Assembly: GCA_002300355.1 (NCBI GenBank) | Contig: NSGV01000001.1 | Coordinates: 1,922,001-1,986,000 of the forward strand | Direction: 5' to 3' | Source: Streptomyces sp. TLI_235 | Lineage (GTDB): Bacteria > Actinomycetota > Actinomycetes > Streptomycetales > Streptomycetaceae | DNA length: 64,000 nucleotides | Shown here: piece after piece, positions 39,981 through 49,040 of the stretch | Position numbering within the stretch: the stretch's first letter is position 1 | Layout of the letters: each line of letters opens with the position of its first letter | Position numbers and translations under genes: made by a program | Notes under the pieces: generated by a model | What the model was told of the DNA's origin: nothing | Database searches by the model: none | The model's input: only the letters and a program-made list of their open reading frames with translations

Positions 39981-40937
39981 TCAACGACGCTTCGCCTCAG
40001 CGATGAGCTGGGGCAGGACCTGAAACAGATCACCGACGACGCCGTGGTCGGCGAGTTCGAAGATGGGTGCTTCGGGGTCCTTGTTGACCGCGACGATGGT
40101 CTTCGAGGTCTGCATGCCGGCCCGGTGCTGGATGGCGCCGGAGATGCCCGCGGCGACGTAGAGTTGCGGAGATACCTGCTTGCCGGTCTGGCCGACCTGG
40201 TTGGTGTGTGGGTACCAGCCCGCGTCCACCGCGGCGCGGGACGCGCCAACGGCTGCGCCGAGCACATCTGCGAGTTCCTCAACCACCCCGAAGCCTTCGG
40301 CGGCGCCGACACCACGGCCACCGGAGACGACGATCGCGGCCTCGGTCAGCTCGGGACGGCCCGTGGAGACACGCGCTGTGCGCTGCACGACCCTCGCGCT
40401 TCTGCCGGTGAAATCGACACTTACATGCTCGACGGTGCTGGCGACTGGGGCTGGCGCCGGAGAGGTGGCGTTCGGCTTCACGGTGATCACCGGCACGCCC
40501 TTCGTGACGGTCGACGTCACCTGGAACGAGGCGGCGAAAGCTGACTGGGTCGCGACCGGGCCGGAGCCCTCGTCCGTCAAGTCGACAGCGTCGGTGATGA
40601 TTCCCGAGCCGAGGCGCAGCGCCACACGGGCGGCAACCTCCTTGCCCTCGCCTGATGAGGTGACCAGCACGGCGCCGGGTCGCTTGGCCTTCGCGATCTG
40701 GGCCAGCGCGTCGACCTTGGGGACGACGAGCAGGTCGGAGAACTCGGCACCGTCCACGACGTACACCTTGGCCGCACCGTACTCAGCGGCCTTGGCGGAG
40801 ATGTCGGCAGCGGCTGAGCCGGCGCCGAGGACGACCGCCGAGGGCTCGCCGATCCTGCGGGCCAAGGTCAGTAGCTCCAGGCTCGGTTTGCGGACCGTAC
40901 CGTCGGCGTGCTCGACCAGGACAAGGATCTCACTCAT
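39981..40937 (-). CDS. etfA: electron transfer flavoprotein, alpha subunit
   Basis: A 318-residue ETF alpha subunit. The C-terminal FAD-binding signature is present: [40 protein letters not shown], and [20 protein letters not shown] with [10 protein letters not shown]. With the beta subunit it carries electrons from acyl-CoA and related dehydrogenases to the ETF:quinone oxidoreductase. It follows etfB with a 32-base gap. Its placement in a catabolic region and the acyl-CoA dehydrogenase at 63.6 kb fit beta-oxidation of degradation products. Confidence 0.96.
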   Translation of the reverse strand: MSEILVLVEHADGTVRKPSLELLTLARRIGEPSAVVLGAGSAAADISAKAAEYGAAKVYVVDGAEFSDLLVVPKVDALAQIAKAKRPGAVLVTSSGEGKEVAARVALRLGSGIITDAVDLTDEGSGPVATQSAFAASFQVTSTVTKGVPVITVKPNATSPAPAPVASTVEHVSVDFTGRSARVVQRTARVSTGRPELTEAAIVVSGGRGVGAAEGFGVVEELADVLGAAVGASRAAVDAGWYPHTNQVGQTGKQVSPQLYVAAGISGAIQHRAGMQTSKTIVAVNKDPEAPIFELADHGVVGDLFQVLPQLIAEAKRR

Positions 40938-40969
40938 TGCTCAAACGCTCCCAGTGTTCCGGTGGCCCG

Positions 40970-41755
40970 TCAGATGAACTTCTGCTCGGCGAGGAAAGCG
41001 GCGAGCTCCTTGCCGCCCTCGCCCGCGTCCGTGACAACCGTGCCCTTGGTTCGAGCAGGACGCGCGGTGATCGACTCGACCTTCGTCCGGGCCCCGGCCG
41101 GTCCCACTGTGTCGGCGTCAATGTCCAGATCGCCCAGGTCCCATTCCTGGACCGGCTTCTTCTTCGCGGCCATGATGCCCTTGAACGACGGGTAGCGGGC
41201 CTCGCCGGACTGATCGGTCACAGAGATGATCGCGGGCAGCTCCGCCTCGAGCTGCTCGGTGGCTGTATCGACGTCGCGGCGCCCCTTGATGGTGGCGCCG
41301 TCGAGAGCGACCTCGGAGAGCAGGGTGGCCTGCGGAAGACCCAGGCGCTCGGCCAGCAACGCCGGAAGCACCCCCATCGCGCCGTCGGTGGAAGCCATGC
41401 CGCAGACGATCAGATCGAAGCCGGTCTTCTCCAGTGCCTTCGCCAGGATCGTCGAGGTGGCGATAACGTCCGAGCCGTGGATGTTGTCGTCATTGAGGTG
41501 CACGGCTTTGTCCGCGCCCATGGACAGTGCCTTGCGCAGCGCGTCCTTCGCAGCGTCCGGTCCGACCGTCAGAACGGTCACCTCCGCGTCGCCTGACGAC
41601 TCGGCGATTCGGAGCGCCTGTTCCACGCCGTACTCGTCCAGCTCCGACAGGAGGCCGTCCACCCCATCTCGGTCTGTAGTGGAGTCCTCCATGAAGCGAC
41701 GGTCACCGGTGGCATCCGGTACGTACTTCACTGCGACTGCGATCCTCAAGGTCAC
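40970..41755 (-). CDS. etfB: electron transfer flavoprotein, beta subunit
   Basis: A 261-residue ETF beta subunit starting at GTG 41755 (VTLRIAVAVKYVPDATGDRR), with GGAG eight bases upstream. The adenine-nucleotide-binding region is present (KTGFDLIVCGMASTDGAMGV and LPALLAERLGLPQATLLSEV), as is the C-terminal KGIMAAKKKPVQEWDL with the conserved recognition-loop lysines. It pairs with etfA immediately downstream. A 209-base gap with an inverted repeat separates it from mhpE. Confidence 0.95.
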   Translation of the reverse strand: MTLRIAVAVKYVPDATGDRRFMEDSTTDRDGVDGLLSELDEYGVEQALRIAESSGDAEVTVLTVGPDAAKDALRKALSMGADKAVHLNDDNIHGSDVIATSTILAKALEKTGFDLIVCGMASTDGAMGVLPALLAERLGLPQATLLSEVALDGATIKGRRDVDTATEQLEAELPAIISVTDQSGEARYPSFKGIMAAKKKPVQEWDLGDLDIDADTVGPAGARTKVESITARPARTKGTVVTDAGEGGKELAAFLAEQKFI

Positions 41756-41904
41756 GTCTGTGCTCCTGCTGCGCATCGAAGGCCTCCAGTTCCGCGGCCC
41801 AGATCAGGAATTGTCCTGGGCGAGCAACGGAGTGCGCCTTCCTCATGAACGATCTGTCCGAATCCGGGAAGGCCTCCGGATTCGCGTGGGCCTGGACCGG
41901 GGCC

Positions 41905-41932
41905 TCGTGCCGAGACGTGTGTCGCGGCACGA
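41905..41932. promoter_or_regulatory. inverted repeat between mhpE and etfB
   Basis: TCGTGCCG and CGGCACGA separated by 12 bases. It may be a weak terminator after mhpE or an operator of the etfBA operon; there is no U-run to decide. Confidence 0.4.
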
Positions 41933-41964
41933 AGTCCGTCCGTCGGTAGTTCCCTCTGGAGCGC

Positions 41965-43005
41965 TCAGCTCGCCGGGACGGTCGCCTGGGCGGACGAGAG
42001 ATCGAGAGCGATGTCGACGATCATGTCCTCCTGGCCACCGACCAGGCCGCGGCGACCGACTTCGAGCAGCAGCGTGCGGGCGTCGACCCCGTAGCGGCGG
42101 GCGGCGATCTCGGCGTGGCGCAGGAAGGAGGAGTAGACCCCGGCGTAGCCGAGGGTGAGCGTCTCGCGGTCGACCTGGACGGGGCGGTCGCGCAGCGGGC
42201 GGACCAGGTCGTCGGCGGCGTCCTGGAGCGCGAACAGGTCGCAGTCGTGCTGCCAGCCCTGCAGGTCGGCCACCGCGATGAACGGCTCGATGGGGCAGTT
42301 GCCGGCGCCGGCGCCCTGCCCGGCGAGCGAGGCGTCGACGCGGGTGACGCCTTCCTCGACGGCGACGACGCTGTTGGCGACGGACAGGGAGAGGTTCTCG
42401 TGGGCGTGGACGCCGAGCTGCGTGTGCGGGTCGAGGACGTCCCGGTAGGCGCGGATGCGCTCGCGCACGCCGTCCATGGTGAGGCGGCCGCCGGAGTCGG
42501 TGACGTAGACGCAGTTCGCGCCGTAGGACTCCATGAGCTTGGCCTGGGCGGCGAGTTCCTTTGGCTGCGCCATGTGGCTCATCATCAAGAACCCGGAGAC
42601 GTCCATGCCCAGTTCGCGGGCCTTGGCGATGTGCTGGGCGGAGATGTCGGCCTCGGTGCAGTGGGTGGCGATCCGCACTGAGCGGACGCCGAGGGCGTAG
42701 GCGCGTTCGAGTTCGGCGATGGTGCCGATGCCGGGCAGCAGCAGGGTGGTCAGGACGGCGTTGCGGATGTTGGCCGCGGCGGCCTCGATCCACTCCCAGT
42801 CGGTGTGGCTGCCCGGGCCGTAGTTGAGCGATCCGCCGGCCAGGCCGTCGCCGTGGGCGACCTCGATGGCGTCGACGCCTGCGGCGTCGAGGGCGGCGAC
42901 GATCCGTCCGACGTTCGCGGGGTCGATGCGGTGCCGGATGGCGTGCATGCCGTCGCGCAGGGTGACGTCCTGGATGTAGAGCTTGCGGTCGACGGGCGTC
43001 GTCAT
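41965..43005 (-). CDS. mhpE: 4-hydroxy-2-oxovalerate aldolase
   Basis: A 346-residue DRE-TIM metallolyase. The N-terminal signature [18 protein letters not shown] supplies the metal-binding Asp, and [20 protein letters not shown] supplies the two metal His. The C-terminal communication domain that contacts the acetaldehyde dehydrogenase is present ([20 protein letters not shown]). It splits 4-hydroxy-2-oxovalerate to pyruvate and acetaldehyde. It overlaps mhpF by four bases, matching the known channelling complex. Confidence 0.96.
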   Translation of the reverse strand: MTTPVDRKLYIQDVTLRDGMHAIRHRIDPANVGRIVAALDAAGVDAIEVAHGDGLAGGSLNYGPGSHTDWEWIEAAAANIRNAVLTTLLLPGIGTIAELERAYALGVRSVRIATHCTEADISAQHIAKARELGMDVSGFLMMSHMAQPKELAAQAKLMESYGANCVYVTDSGGRLTMDGVRERIRAYRDVLDPHTQLGVHAHENLSLSVANSVVAVEEGVTRVDASLAGQGAGAGNCPIEPFIAVADLQGWQHDCDLFALQDAADDLVRPLRDRPVQVDRETLTLGYAGVYSSFLRHAEIAARRYGVDARTLLLEVGRRGLVGGQEDMIVDIALDLSSAQATVPAS

Positions 43006-43961
43006 CGGGTGACCTCCGCGGCGGGGGCGGCGTTGCGCCGGGCGATGGACTCGGCGACGCGCAGGGCGGCCGACGTCATGATGTCGAGGTTGCCCGCGTA
43101 GGCGGGCAGGTAGTGGGCGGCGCCTTCCACTTCGAGGAAGACCGACACCTTGGTGGTCACCGGGCCCGCGCCGTCCGGCACCAGGGTGTGCACCGGTTCG
43201 CTCTTCGCGAGGAGGGTGAACTGGACGTCCTGCTTGACGCGGTAGCCGGGCACGTACTGGGCGACCCGCTCGGCCATCTGTTTGACCGATGCGCGAATCG
43301 CGTCGTGGTCGGCGTCGCCGATGAGGCAGAAGACGGTGTCGCGCATGATCAGCGGGGGTTCCGCCGGGTTGAGCACGATGATCGCCTTGCCGCGGGCGGC
43401 GCCGCCGACGTCCTCGATCGCGTGCGAGGTGGTCTCGGTGAACTCGTCGATGTTGGCGCGGGTGCCCGGTCCTGCGGACTTGGAGGCGATGGACGCCACG
43501 ATCTCCGCGTAGTGCACCGGGGTGACGGCGGAGACCGCCGCGACCATGGGGATGGTGGCCTGGCCGCCGCAGGTGACCATGTTGAGGTTGTCGGCGCCCG
43601 CGTCGAGGTGCTCCTCCAGATTGACCGGCGGGACGACGAACGGTCCGATGGCCGCGGGAGTGAGGTCGATGAGCTTCTTGCCGAACGGCGCGAGCTTGGC
43701 CGCGTTGGCGATGTGCGCCTTGGCGGAGGTGGCGTCGAAGACGATGTCGATCTCGTCGAAGTTCGGGAGCGCGATCAGGCCGTCGACGCCTTCGTAGGTG
43801 ATGGGGACCTTCAGCCGGACGGCGCGGGCGAGGCCGTCGGAGTCAGGGTCGATGCCGACCATCGCCCCCATCTCCAGGGTGTCGGACAGGCGCAGAACCT
43901 TGATCATCAGGTCGGTGCCGATATTGCCCGACCCGATGATGGCGACCTTGGTTTTCGTCAT
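43002..43961 (-). CDS. mhpF: acetaldehyde dehydrogenase (acylating)
   Basis: A 319-residue enzyme. The NAD-binding N-terminus is [19 protein letters not shown], and the catalytic cysteine lies in [20 protein letters not shown]. The dimer and substrate region includes [19 protein letters not shown]. It converts acetaldehyde, NAD+ and CoA to acetyl-CoA and receives the aldehyde from MhpE by channelling. Second gene of an mhpB-mhpF-mhpE run on the minus strand. Confidence 0.96.
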   Translation of the reverse strand: MTKTKVAIIGSGNIGTDLMIKVLRLSDTLEMGAMVGIDPDSDGLARAVRLKVPITYEGVDGLIALPNFDEIDIVFDATSAKAHIANAAKLAPFGKKLIDLTPAAIGPFVVPPVNLEEHLDAGADNLNMVTCGGQATIPMVAAVSAVTPVHYAEIVASIASKSAGPGTRANIDEFTETTSHAIEDVGGAARGKAIIVLNPAEPPLIMRDTVFCLIGDADHDAIRASVKQMAERVAQYVPGYRVKQDVQFTLLAKSEPVHTLVPDGAGPVTTKVSVFLEVEGAAHYLPAYAGNLDIMTSAALRVAESIARRNAAPAAEVTR

Positions 43962-44005
43962 GTTGATGTTGCTCTCTTCTCAACAGCGGGTGTGGACGAC
44001 GGTTG

Positions 44006-44944
44006 TCACCGGTTCACTGCCGTGGCCACGGCGAAGCCCGCGATCCACGCGGGGACGGCCTCGTAGAAGCGGTACGTCAGCTCGTACGGGGCGGTGGCGG
44101 CGAGCGAGGAGAACGCGGCGATCCAGGTGCGGACCTCGTGGGCCGAGCCGCCGCCCTCCTTGGCCATCTCCTCGACACTCCAGCTGTCGAACTCGGCCAG
44201 CTCACCGCGTTCGACGTGGTCAAGGAAGCGGTTGTCCCACGCGGGGTTGATCGGGATCATCGAGGTCGATCCCGCGACGTAGTCGCGTCCGGCCTGGATG
44301 ACGCGCTGTTCGCCCCTGGCGCGCTGCTCGGGGGTCGGCGGGTGGCCATCGATCAGGGCGTCGGCGACCCTCGGCGGTGCGCCGTCCAGCACGGGCACCG
44401 GCGGGTCGTGGGAGAGTCCGCCGGAGCCGAGGAACAGCACGCGCTTGTCCAGTTCGGCGGCCGCCTGGCCGATCGCCGTGCCCAGGGCCCGGATGCGGCT
44501 GACCGGGCCGAGCGGTGTGGCGACGCCGTTGACGAACACCGGCACGACGGGCACCCGGTCGAGCCCGTCGAACAGGACCTCAAGCGGTTGCGCGAAGCCG
44601 TGGTCGACGGTCATGCGGGACGAGATGGTGAGGTCGATGCCGCGGTCGAGTACGCCCTGGGCCAGCGCCTTTGCGGCGGCGGTGTCGACGGAGAGCGGCC
44701 CGGCCTGCGAACTGAAGTCGCCGACCGCGTGCGCCTCGGTGGCCAGGCAGAACGGCGGCATCTCCTTGTAGAAGAACCCGTTGTAGTGGTCGGGTGCGTA
44801 CAGGACGACCAGTTCGGGGTCGTACTCGCGGACGAAGTCCCTGGCCGCGGTGACAGCCCAGTCGAGGCGGGCCAGGACCTCGGGATCCGGGTCGTTGCTT
44901 CCGATCAGGGGAGAATGGGACAGTCCAACGGCTGCTGCGGTCAT
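44006..44944 (-). CDS. mhpB: 2,3-dihydroxyphenylpropionate 1,2-dioxygenase (LigB type)
   Basis: A 312-residue class III extradiol dioxygenase. The metal-binding N-terminus AAAVGLSHSPLIGSNDPD and VVLYAPDHYNGFFYKEMPPF supply His ligands, the catalytic region has TVDHGFAQPLEVLFDG, and the Glu region is FNRFLDHVERGELAEFDSW-like (WDNRFLDHVERGELAEF). It cleaves a 3-alkyl-substituted catechol such as 3-(2,3-dihydroxyphenyl)propionate. It provides a second, unrelated extradiol enzyme in the window. The MhpC hydrolase and MhpD hydratase that should follow it are not encoded nearby. Confidence 0.92.
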   Translation of the reverse strand: MTAAAVGLSHSPLIGSNDPDPEVLARLDWAVTAARDFVREYDPELVVLYAPDHYNGFFYKEMPPFCLATEAHAVGDFSSQAGPLSVDTAAAKALAQGVLDRGIDLTISSRMTVDHGFAQPLEVLFDGLDRVPVVPVFVNGVATPLGPVSRIRALGTAIGQAAAELDKRVLFLGSGGLSHDPPVPVLDGAPPRVADALIDGHPPTPEQRARGEQRVIQAGRDYVAGSTSMIPINPAWDNRFLDHVERGELAEFDSWSVEEMAKEGGGSAHEVRTWIAAFSSLAATAPYELTYRFYEAVPAWIAGFAVATAVNR

Positions 44945-44953
44945 GGCTCTTCC

Positions 44954-45931
44954 TTACGGCTGGGACGGGTGGATGACGAGCTTGCCGGTGAGCCCGCCGT
45001 CGATCATCAGCTGGAAGCCCTCGTGGATCTCTGTGAGGGGCAGCGTGCGGTCGATGACGGGACGCACCCCGGTGGCCTCCAGCATCCGCAGCAGCGCGAC
45101 CAGTTCGTGCCGGGTGCAGCCGGTGGAGCCGAGGATGCGCGACTGCAGGTAGAAGATCCGGCCCAGGTCGGCGGGCGGGTTGGTGCCGCTTGTGGCGCCG
45201 GCGATCACGATCGTGCCGCCGCGGCGCAGCGACTTCAGTGAGTGGGACCAGGTGGCCTCCCCGACCGTCTCGATCACGACATCGACACGCTCGGGCAGCC
45301 GCTCGCCGGTGGGCACCGCGCTGCGAGCGCCCCATGTCACTGCTTCGGCTCGCTTGGCCTCACTCCGGCTGGTGGCGTAGACGACGGCGCCGGCCGCGGC
45401 TGCGAGCTTGATCGCGGCCGAGGCCACTCCGCCCCCGGCGCCCTGGACCAGGACCCGGTCACCCGCGCGAATTCCTGCCTGGGTGAACAACATCCGGTAT
45501 GCAGTGCCCCACGCCACAGGTAGGCACGCGGCCTCGTCGAATGACAGCCAGGCTGGCTTCGGCACCAGGTTTCGTGTCGGTACGGTCAGATACTCGGCAA
45601 ACGCCCCGTTGTGCTGCTCGGACAGCAACGCCCGATCCGGGTCGAGCGTCTCATCGCCGCCGCCCGCGTCGGGGTCTCCGATGACCGGGTGGACGATGAC
45701 CTCGTTGCCGTGCTCGTCGTATCCGGCAGCGTCGCACCCAAGGATGATGGGGAGGGCCTCGGCGGGGTGCCCCACGCCCTTCAGCGTCCATAGATCGTGC
45801 ATGTTCAGCGAGGAGGCTACGACACGGACTCTTGACCAACCCGGCCGTGCTTCCGGCACCGGGACGTCATCCAGCTTGAGACCCTCGAGTGGGTCCGCAG
45901 CGTTCTGGGATACGGCGATTGCAGCAAGCAT
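44954..45931 (-). CDS. zinc-binding alcohol dehydrogenase/quinone oxidoreductase family
   Basis: A 325-residue medium-chain dehydrogenase. Its GroES-like N-terminus (KLDDVPVPEARPGWSRVRVV, ASSLNMHDLWTLKGVG) is followed by a Rossmann domain with VLVQGAGGGVASAAIKLAAA. ILGCDAAGYDEHGNEV replaces the catalytic-zinc Cys/His pair found in classic ADHs, so it may be a zinc-free oxidoreductase. It is nine bases upstream of mhpB in the same operon. The ATG at 45931 lies at the edge of a conserved 87-base element and lacks a clear ribosome site. Confidence 0.88.
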   Translation of the reverse strand: MLAAIAVSQNAADPLEGLKLDDVPVPEARPGWSRVRVVASSLNMHDLWTLKGVGHPAEALPIILGCDAAGYDEHGNEVIVHPVIGDPDAGGGDETLDPDRALLSEQHNGAFAEYLTVPTRNLVPKPAWLSFDEAACLPVAWGTAYRMLFTQAGIRAGDRVLVQGAGGGVASAAIKLAAAAGAVVYATSRSEAKRAEAVTWGARSAVPTGERLPERVDVVIETVGEATWSHSLKSLRRGGTIVIAGATSGTNPPADLGRIFYLQSRILGSTGCTRHELVALLRMLEATGVRPVIDRTLPLTEIHEGFQLMIDGGLTGKLVIHPSQP

Positions 45932-46003
45932 GGAGTCACGTTCGCCTGCGCCCCCCACGGCGCCATAGCGTGCGTGCCGCTGTGCAGCACGGGCCCTCCG
46001 TGG
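45917..46003 (-). repeat. 87-bp element upstream of the alcohol dehydrogenase, copy A
   Basis: Read on the minus strand this stretch is about 80% identical to 63497-63585, including GCTGCACAGCGGCACGC followed by CGCTATGGCG, and ends at CCATGCTTGCTGCAA in both. Both copies point into a catabolic gene (here the dehydrogenase, there the acyl-CoA dehydrogenase). CGTGC and GCACG flank the TGCACAGCG core as an inverted repeat. Confidence 0.7.
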
Positions 46004-46132
46004 TTCAGCCGCCTGCCAGGCAGCAACGTGCCGCGGGGCTGCGCTGTCGTGGAACCCGGACCTGTCACGCCGGACCCAACGCACCGTGGTGCTGCGACGA
46101 GAGGACGGGACAGTTGACGACCATCGTGGGCT

Positions 46133-46207
46133 TCAGCCGCGCCGCCCCTGCTGCAGGACGCTGCTGGGTGTTACCCCGAAGGCTTGCCTGAAGGTCTCGG
46201 CGACGGG
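46133..46207 (-). pseudogene. AraC-family regulator, C-terminal piece
   Basis: Minus-strand reading ends FSPVAETFRQAFGVTPSSVL followed by QQGRRG and a stop: the last helix of an AraC HTH domain (FxxxFRxxFGVTPSxY). It lies outside the left end of the IS21-family element. The matching upstream part is at 48471-48890. Confidence 0.7.
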
Positions 46208-46297
46208 TGAAAACTGACCGCTGAACGGCGGATCAACGGTGACCCACCTCGCGATCGTCTGATCATCCTGATCCTCATTGAGGGTCAGGAGGAGAGG

Positions 46298-47565
46298 GTG
46301 ATTTCCGTGGAGGACTGGGCTGAGATCCGTCGGCTGCACCGGGCCGAGCACCTGCCGATCCGGGCGATCGCCCGGCACCTGGGCATCTCGAAGAACACGG
46401 TGAAGCGGGCCCTGGCCACCGACCGGCCGCCGGTCTACCAGCGCCCGCTGAAGGGATCGGCGGTGGACGCGGTCGAGCCGGCCATCCGCGAGCTGCTGAA
46501 GCAGACCCCGACGATGCCCGCGACCGTCATCGCCGAGCGGATCGGGTGGGAGCGCGGGATGACGATCCTCAAGGAACGCGTGCGCGAGCTGCGGCCGGCC
46601 TATCTCCCGGTGGACCCCGTCTCGCGGACGCTCTATGAGCCCGGCGGGCTCGCGCAGTGCGACCTGTGGTTTCCCGCCGTGGACATCCCGCTCGGCTACG
46701 GCCAGTGCGGACGGCCCCCGGTGCTGGTCATCGTGTCCGGGTATTCGCGGGTGATCACCGCCCGGATGCTGCCCTCCCGGCAGAGTGGCGACCTGATCGA
46801 CGGCCACTGGCGCCTGCTCGCCGACGGCTGGGGAGCGGTCCCGAAGACACTGGTCTGGGACAACGAGGCCGGAGTCGGCAAAGGTCGTCTGACCAGTGAG
46901 TTCGCCGCGTTCGCCGGCCTGCTCGCGGTCAAGGTCCACCTCTGTCGGCCCCGAGATCCGGAGGCGAAGGGCCTGGTCGAGCGGGCCAACGGCTGCCTGG
47001 AGACGAGTTTCCTGCCCGGCCGTGTCTTCACGGGCCCCGACGACTTCAACACCCAGCTGACGGCCTGGCTCAGATCGCCAACCGCCGGCAGCACCGCTCG
47101 ATCGGCGCCCGCCCGGTGGACCGCTGGGAGGCCGACCGCGCCGCGATGCTGCAGGTCCCGCCCGTCTCACCGCCGCACTGGTGGCGTTTCCACACCCGCA
47201 TCGGCCGCGACCACTACATCCGCGTCGACACCAACGACTACTCCGTCCATCCCCGTGCCATCGGCCACCGCGTCATGGTCCGTGCCGACACCGAGGAGAT
47301 CACCGTCACCGCCGGCAACGACATCGTGGCCCGCCACAGCCGTTGCTGGGCCAGACACCAGACCCTGACCGATCCCGAGCACGCCGCCGCGGCCAACGTC
47401 ATGCGCGGCGAGGTCATCCACCAGCAGGCCGCCCGCGCGCATGCCGCCCGCGCCGCGCTCCTGGCCCCGGACAGTCTCGGCATCGAGGTCGAACAGCGCG
47501 AACTGGGCTCCTATGACCGCATGTTCACCCTCATCGAAGGCGGCGCCGGCAAGGAGGACACCTGA
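46298..47565 (+). pseudogene. istA: IstA transposase, frameshifted
   Basis: The first frame (46298 to about 47070) gives the HTH (LPIRAIARHLGISKNTVKRA) and the rve core with Asp in LAQCDLWFPAVDIP and VWDNEAGVGKGRLTSEFAAF, then Glu in DPEAKGLVERANGCLETSFL. At about 47070 (QLTAWL) one base is missing. The remainder (QIANRRQHRSIGARPVDRWE through YDRMFTLIEGGAGKEDT) is in another frame and ends in a TGA overlapping the istB ATG. The first frame runs on as an Arg/Pro/Ser-rich shadow to 47368. The element is likely disabled unless this is a sequencing error. Confidence 0.85.
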
Positions 47566-48398
47566 TGGCCCGCACTGCTTCGAACACTACGGCCGGCACG
47601 ACGAAGCCGGACGGACAGACGTCCCACACCGGCCGGCAGACCGCCGCCGACCTGGCGTTCCTCGCCCGCGCGATGAAGGCTCCCGCGCTGCTGGACGCCG
47701 CCGAGCGCCTGGCGGAGCGCGCCCGCACCGAGTCCTGGACCCACACCGAGTACCTGGTCGCCTGCCTGCAGCGCGAGGTCTCCGCCCGTGACAGCCACGG
47801 CGGCGAGGGCCGCATCCGCGCCGCCCGCTTCCCCGCGATCAAGACCATCGAGGAACTCGATGTCGCCCATCTGCGGGGCATGACGCGCCAACAGCTCGGT
47901 CACCTGGGAACATTGGACTTCATAGCGGCCAGGGAGAACGCCGTTTTTCTGGGGCCGCCAGGCACCGGCAAGACGCACCTGGCCACCGGCCTCGCGGTGA
48001 GGGCCTGCCAGGCCGGCCACCGGGTCGCGTTCGCCACCGCCGCCCAGTGGGTCGACCGCCTCGCCGCAGCCCACCAGGCCGGCCGGCTCCAGGAGGAGCT
48101 GGTCAAGCTCGGCCGCTACCCGCTGATCGTGATCGACGAGGTCGGCTACATCCCGTTCGAGTCTGAGGCGGCGAACCTGTTCTTCCAGCTCGTCTCGAAC
48201 CGCTACGAGAGAGCCAGCGTGATCGTCACCTCGAACAAGCCCTTCGGACGGTGGGGAGAGACCTTCGGCGACGAGACCGTCGCCGCCGCCATGATCGACC
48301 GGCTCGTCCACCACGCCGAGGTCCACTCCCTCAAGGGCGAGTCCTACCGCATGCGGGGCCGCGAACTCGGTCGCGTCCCCACCACCGACAACGACTGA
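47565..48398 (+). CDS. istB: IstB helper ATPase of IS21-family element
   Basis: A 277-residue AAA+ protein. Walker A is FLGPPGTGKTHLATGLAVRA, Walker B is YPLIVIDEVGYIPFESEAA, sensor 1 is ASVIVTSNKPFGRWGETFGD, and the C-terminal AMIDRLVHHAEVHSLKGESY is typical of IstB. Translation is coupled to istA through TGATG. IstB directs IstA to target DNA. It appears intact. Confidence 0.93.
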   Translation: MARTASNTTAGTTKPDGQTSHTGRQTAADLAFLARAMKAPALLDAAERLAERARTESWTHTEYLVACLQREVSARDSHGGEGRIRAARFPAIKTIEELDVAHLRGMTRQQLGHLGTLDFIAARENAVFLGPPGTGKTHLATGLAVRACQAGHRVAFATAAQWVDRLAAAHQAGRLQEELVKLGRYPLIVIDEVGYIPFESEAANLFFQLVSNRYERASVIVTSNKPFGRWGETFGDETVAAAMIDRLVHHAEVHSLKGESYRMRGRELGRVPTTDND

Positions 48399-48470
48399 GC
48401 ACGAGCACCGACGACGCGAGGGTCAGAACTCAACCGCCCAAACTGGGTCACGGTTCAGCCGCCGCCGACA

Positions 48471-48890
48471 GAAGGCTGTACTGAAGTGCCCCGTGTTGTT
48501 GAAGCCCCAGCGGAAGGCGATGTCCGTGACGGTCGTGTGGCCAGCTGCACGCGAGAGTTCGCGGTAGCAGATCTTGAGTCGGCGTTCGCGGATCCAGCGG
48601 CTCACCGTCGTGCCGGTACCGGCGTAGGCCAGGTGCAGTGTGCGAACGGAGATGCCGAATGCATCTGCGATCGAGGTGGCGCACAGATCGGGATCGCCCA
48701 GGTGGTCCTCGATGTACTGGCGGCTTCGCACCAGCAACGCCTCCCGGCTGCGGGCGGGCACCGAGATCCCTGGGGCAGGCGCGAGCGCTGCGTCGAGAGT
48801 TGGGTCCATCAGCGACGTCCTGCCCCTGGAACAGGCGGGCGAGGCGGTCAGGCGCCTCCACTCAAAGGACGGGAACCCCATTCGGCTCAT
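48471..48890 (-). pseudogene. AraC-family regulator, N-terminal/HTH piece
   Basis: Minus-strand reading contains ALLVRSRQYIEDHLGDPDLC, TSIADAFGISVRTLHLAYAG, TVSRWIRERRLKICYREL and TVTDIAFRWGFNNTGHFSTA: nearly the whole AraC DNA-binding domain. The reading then enters the IS21 end (CRRRLNRDPVWAVEF). The usual N-terminal effector domain of about 150-200 residues is reduced to a short, low-complexity stretch, so the gene was probably damaged on both sides. Confidence 0.75.
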
Positions 48891-49040
48891 CCTCCAGCCC
48901 TGACTGCCGTCCGGGCCTGGACGTGGCCCTGCCAAAGTGGTCCCGGTGGAACACCAGAGCAGCAGACGAATTGCTCCGTGTCACTCGACGGGCGATGCTG
49001 GGGGGTAGGCCACGGGGCGACAGTCGGGCAGGTAGGCGCC

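Larger units (their letters stand above)
46208..48470 (+). mobile_element. IS21-family insertion sequence
   Basis: About 2.26 kb containing istA and istB. Imperfect ends: left TGAAAACTGACCGCTGAAC with an inner ACGGTGACCC, right (inverted) TGTCGGCGGCGGCTGAAC with CGTGACCC. It splits an AraC-family gene. The exact termini and target duplication could not be fixed by eye. Confidence 0.75.

Noticed and set aside
48486..49040. N-terminal extension of the SpoIIE phosphatase
   Set aside because: The stretch is antisense to the AraC remnant and Arg/Ala-rich. The PAS domain begins just after the ATG at 49041.
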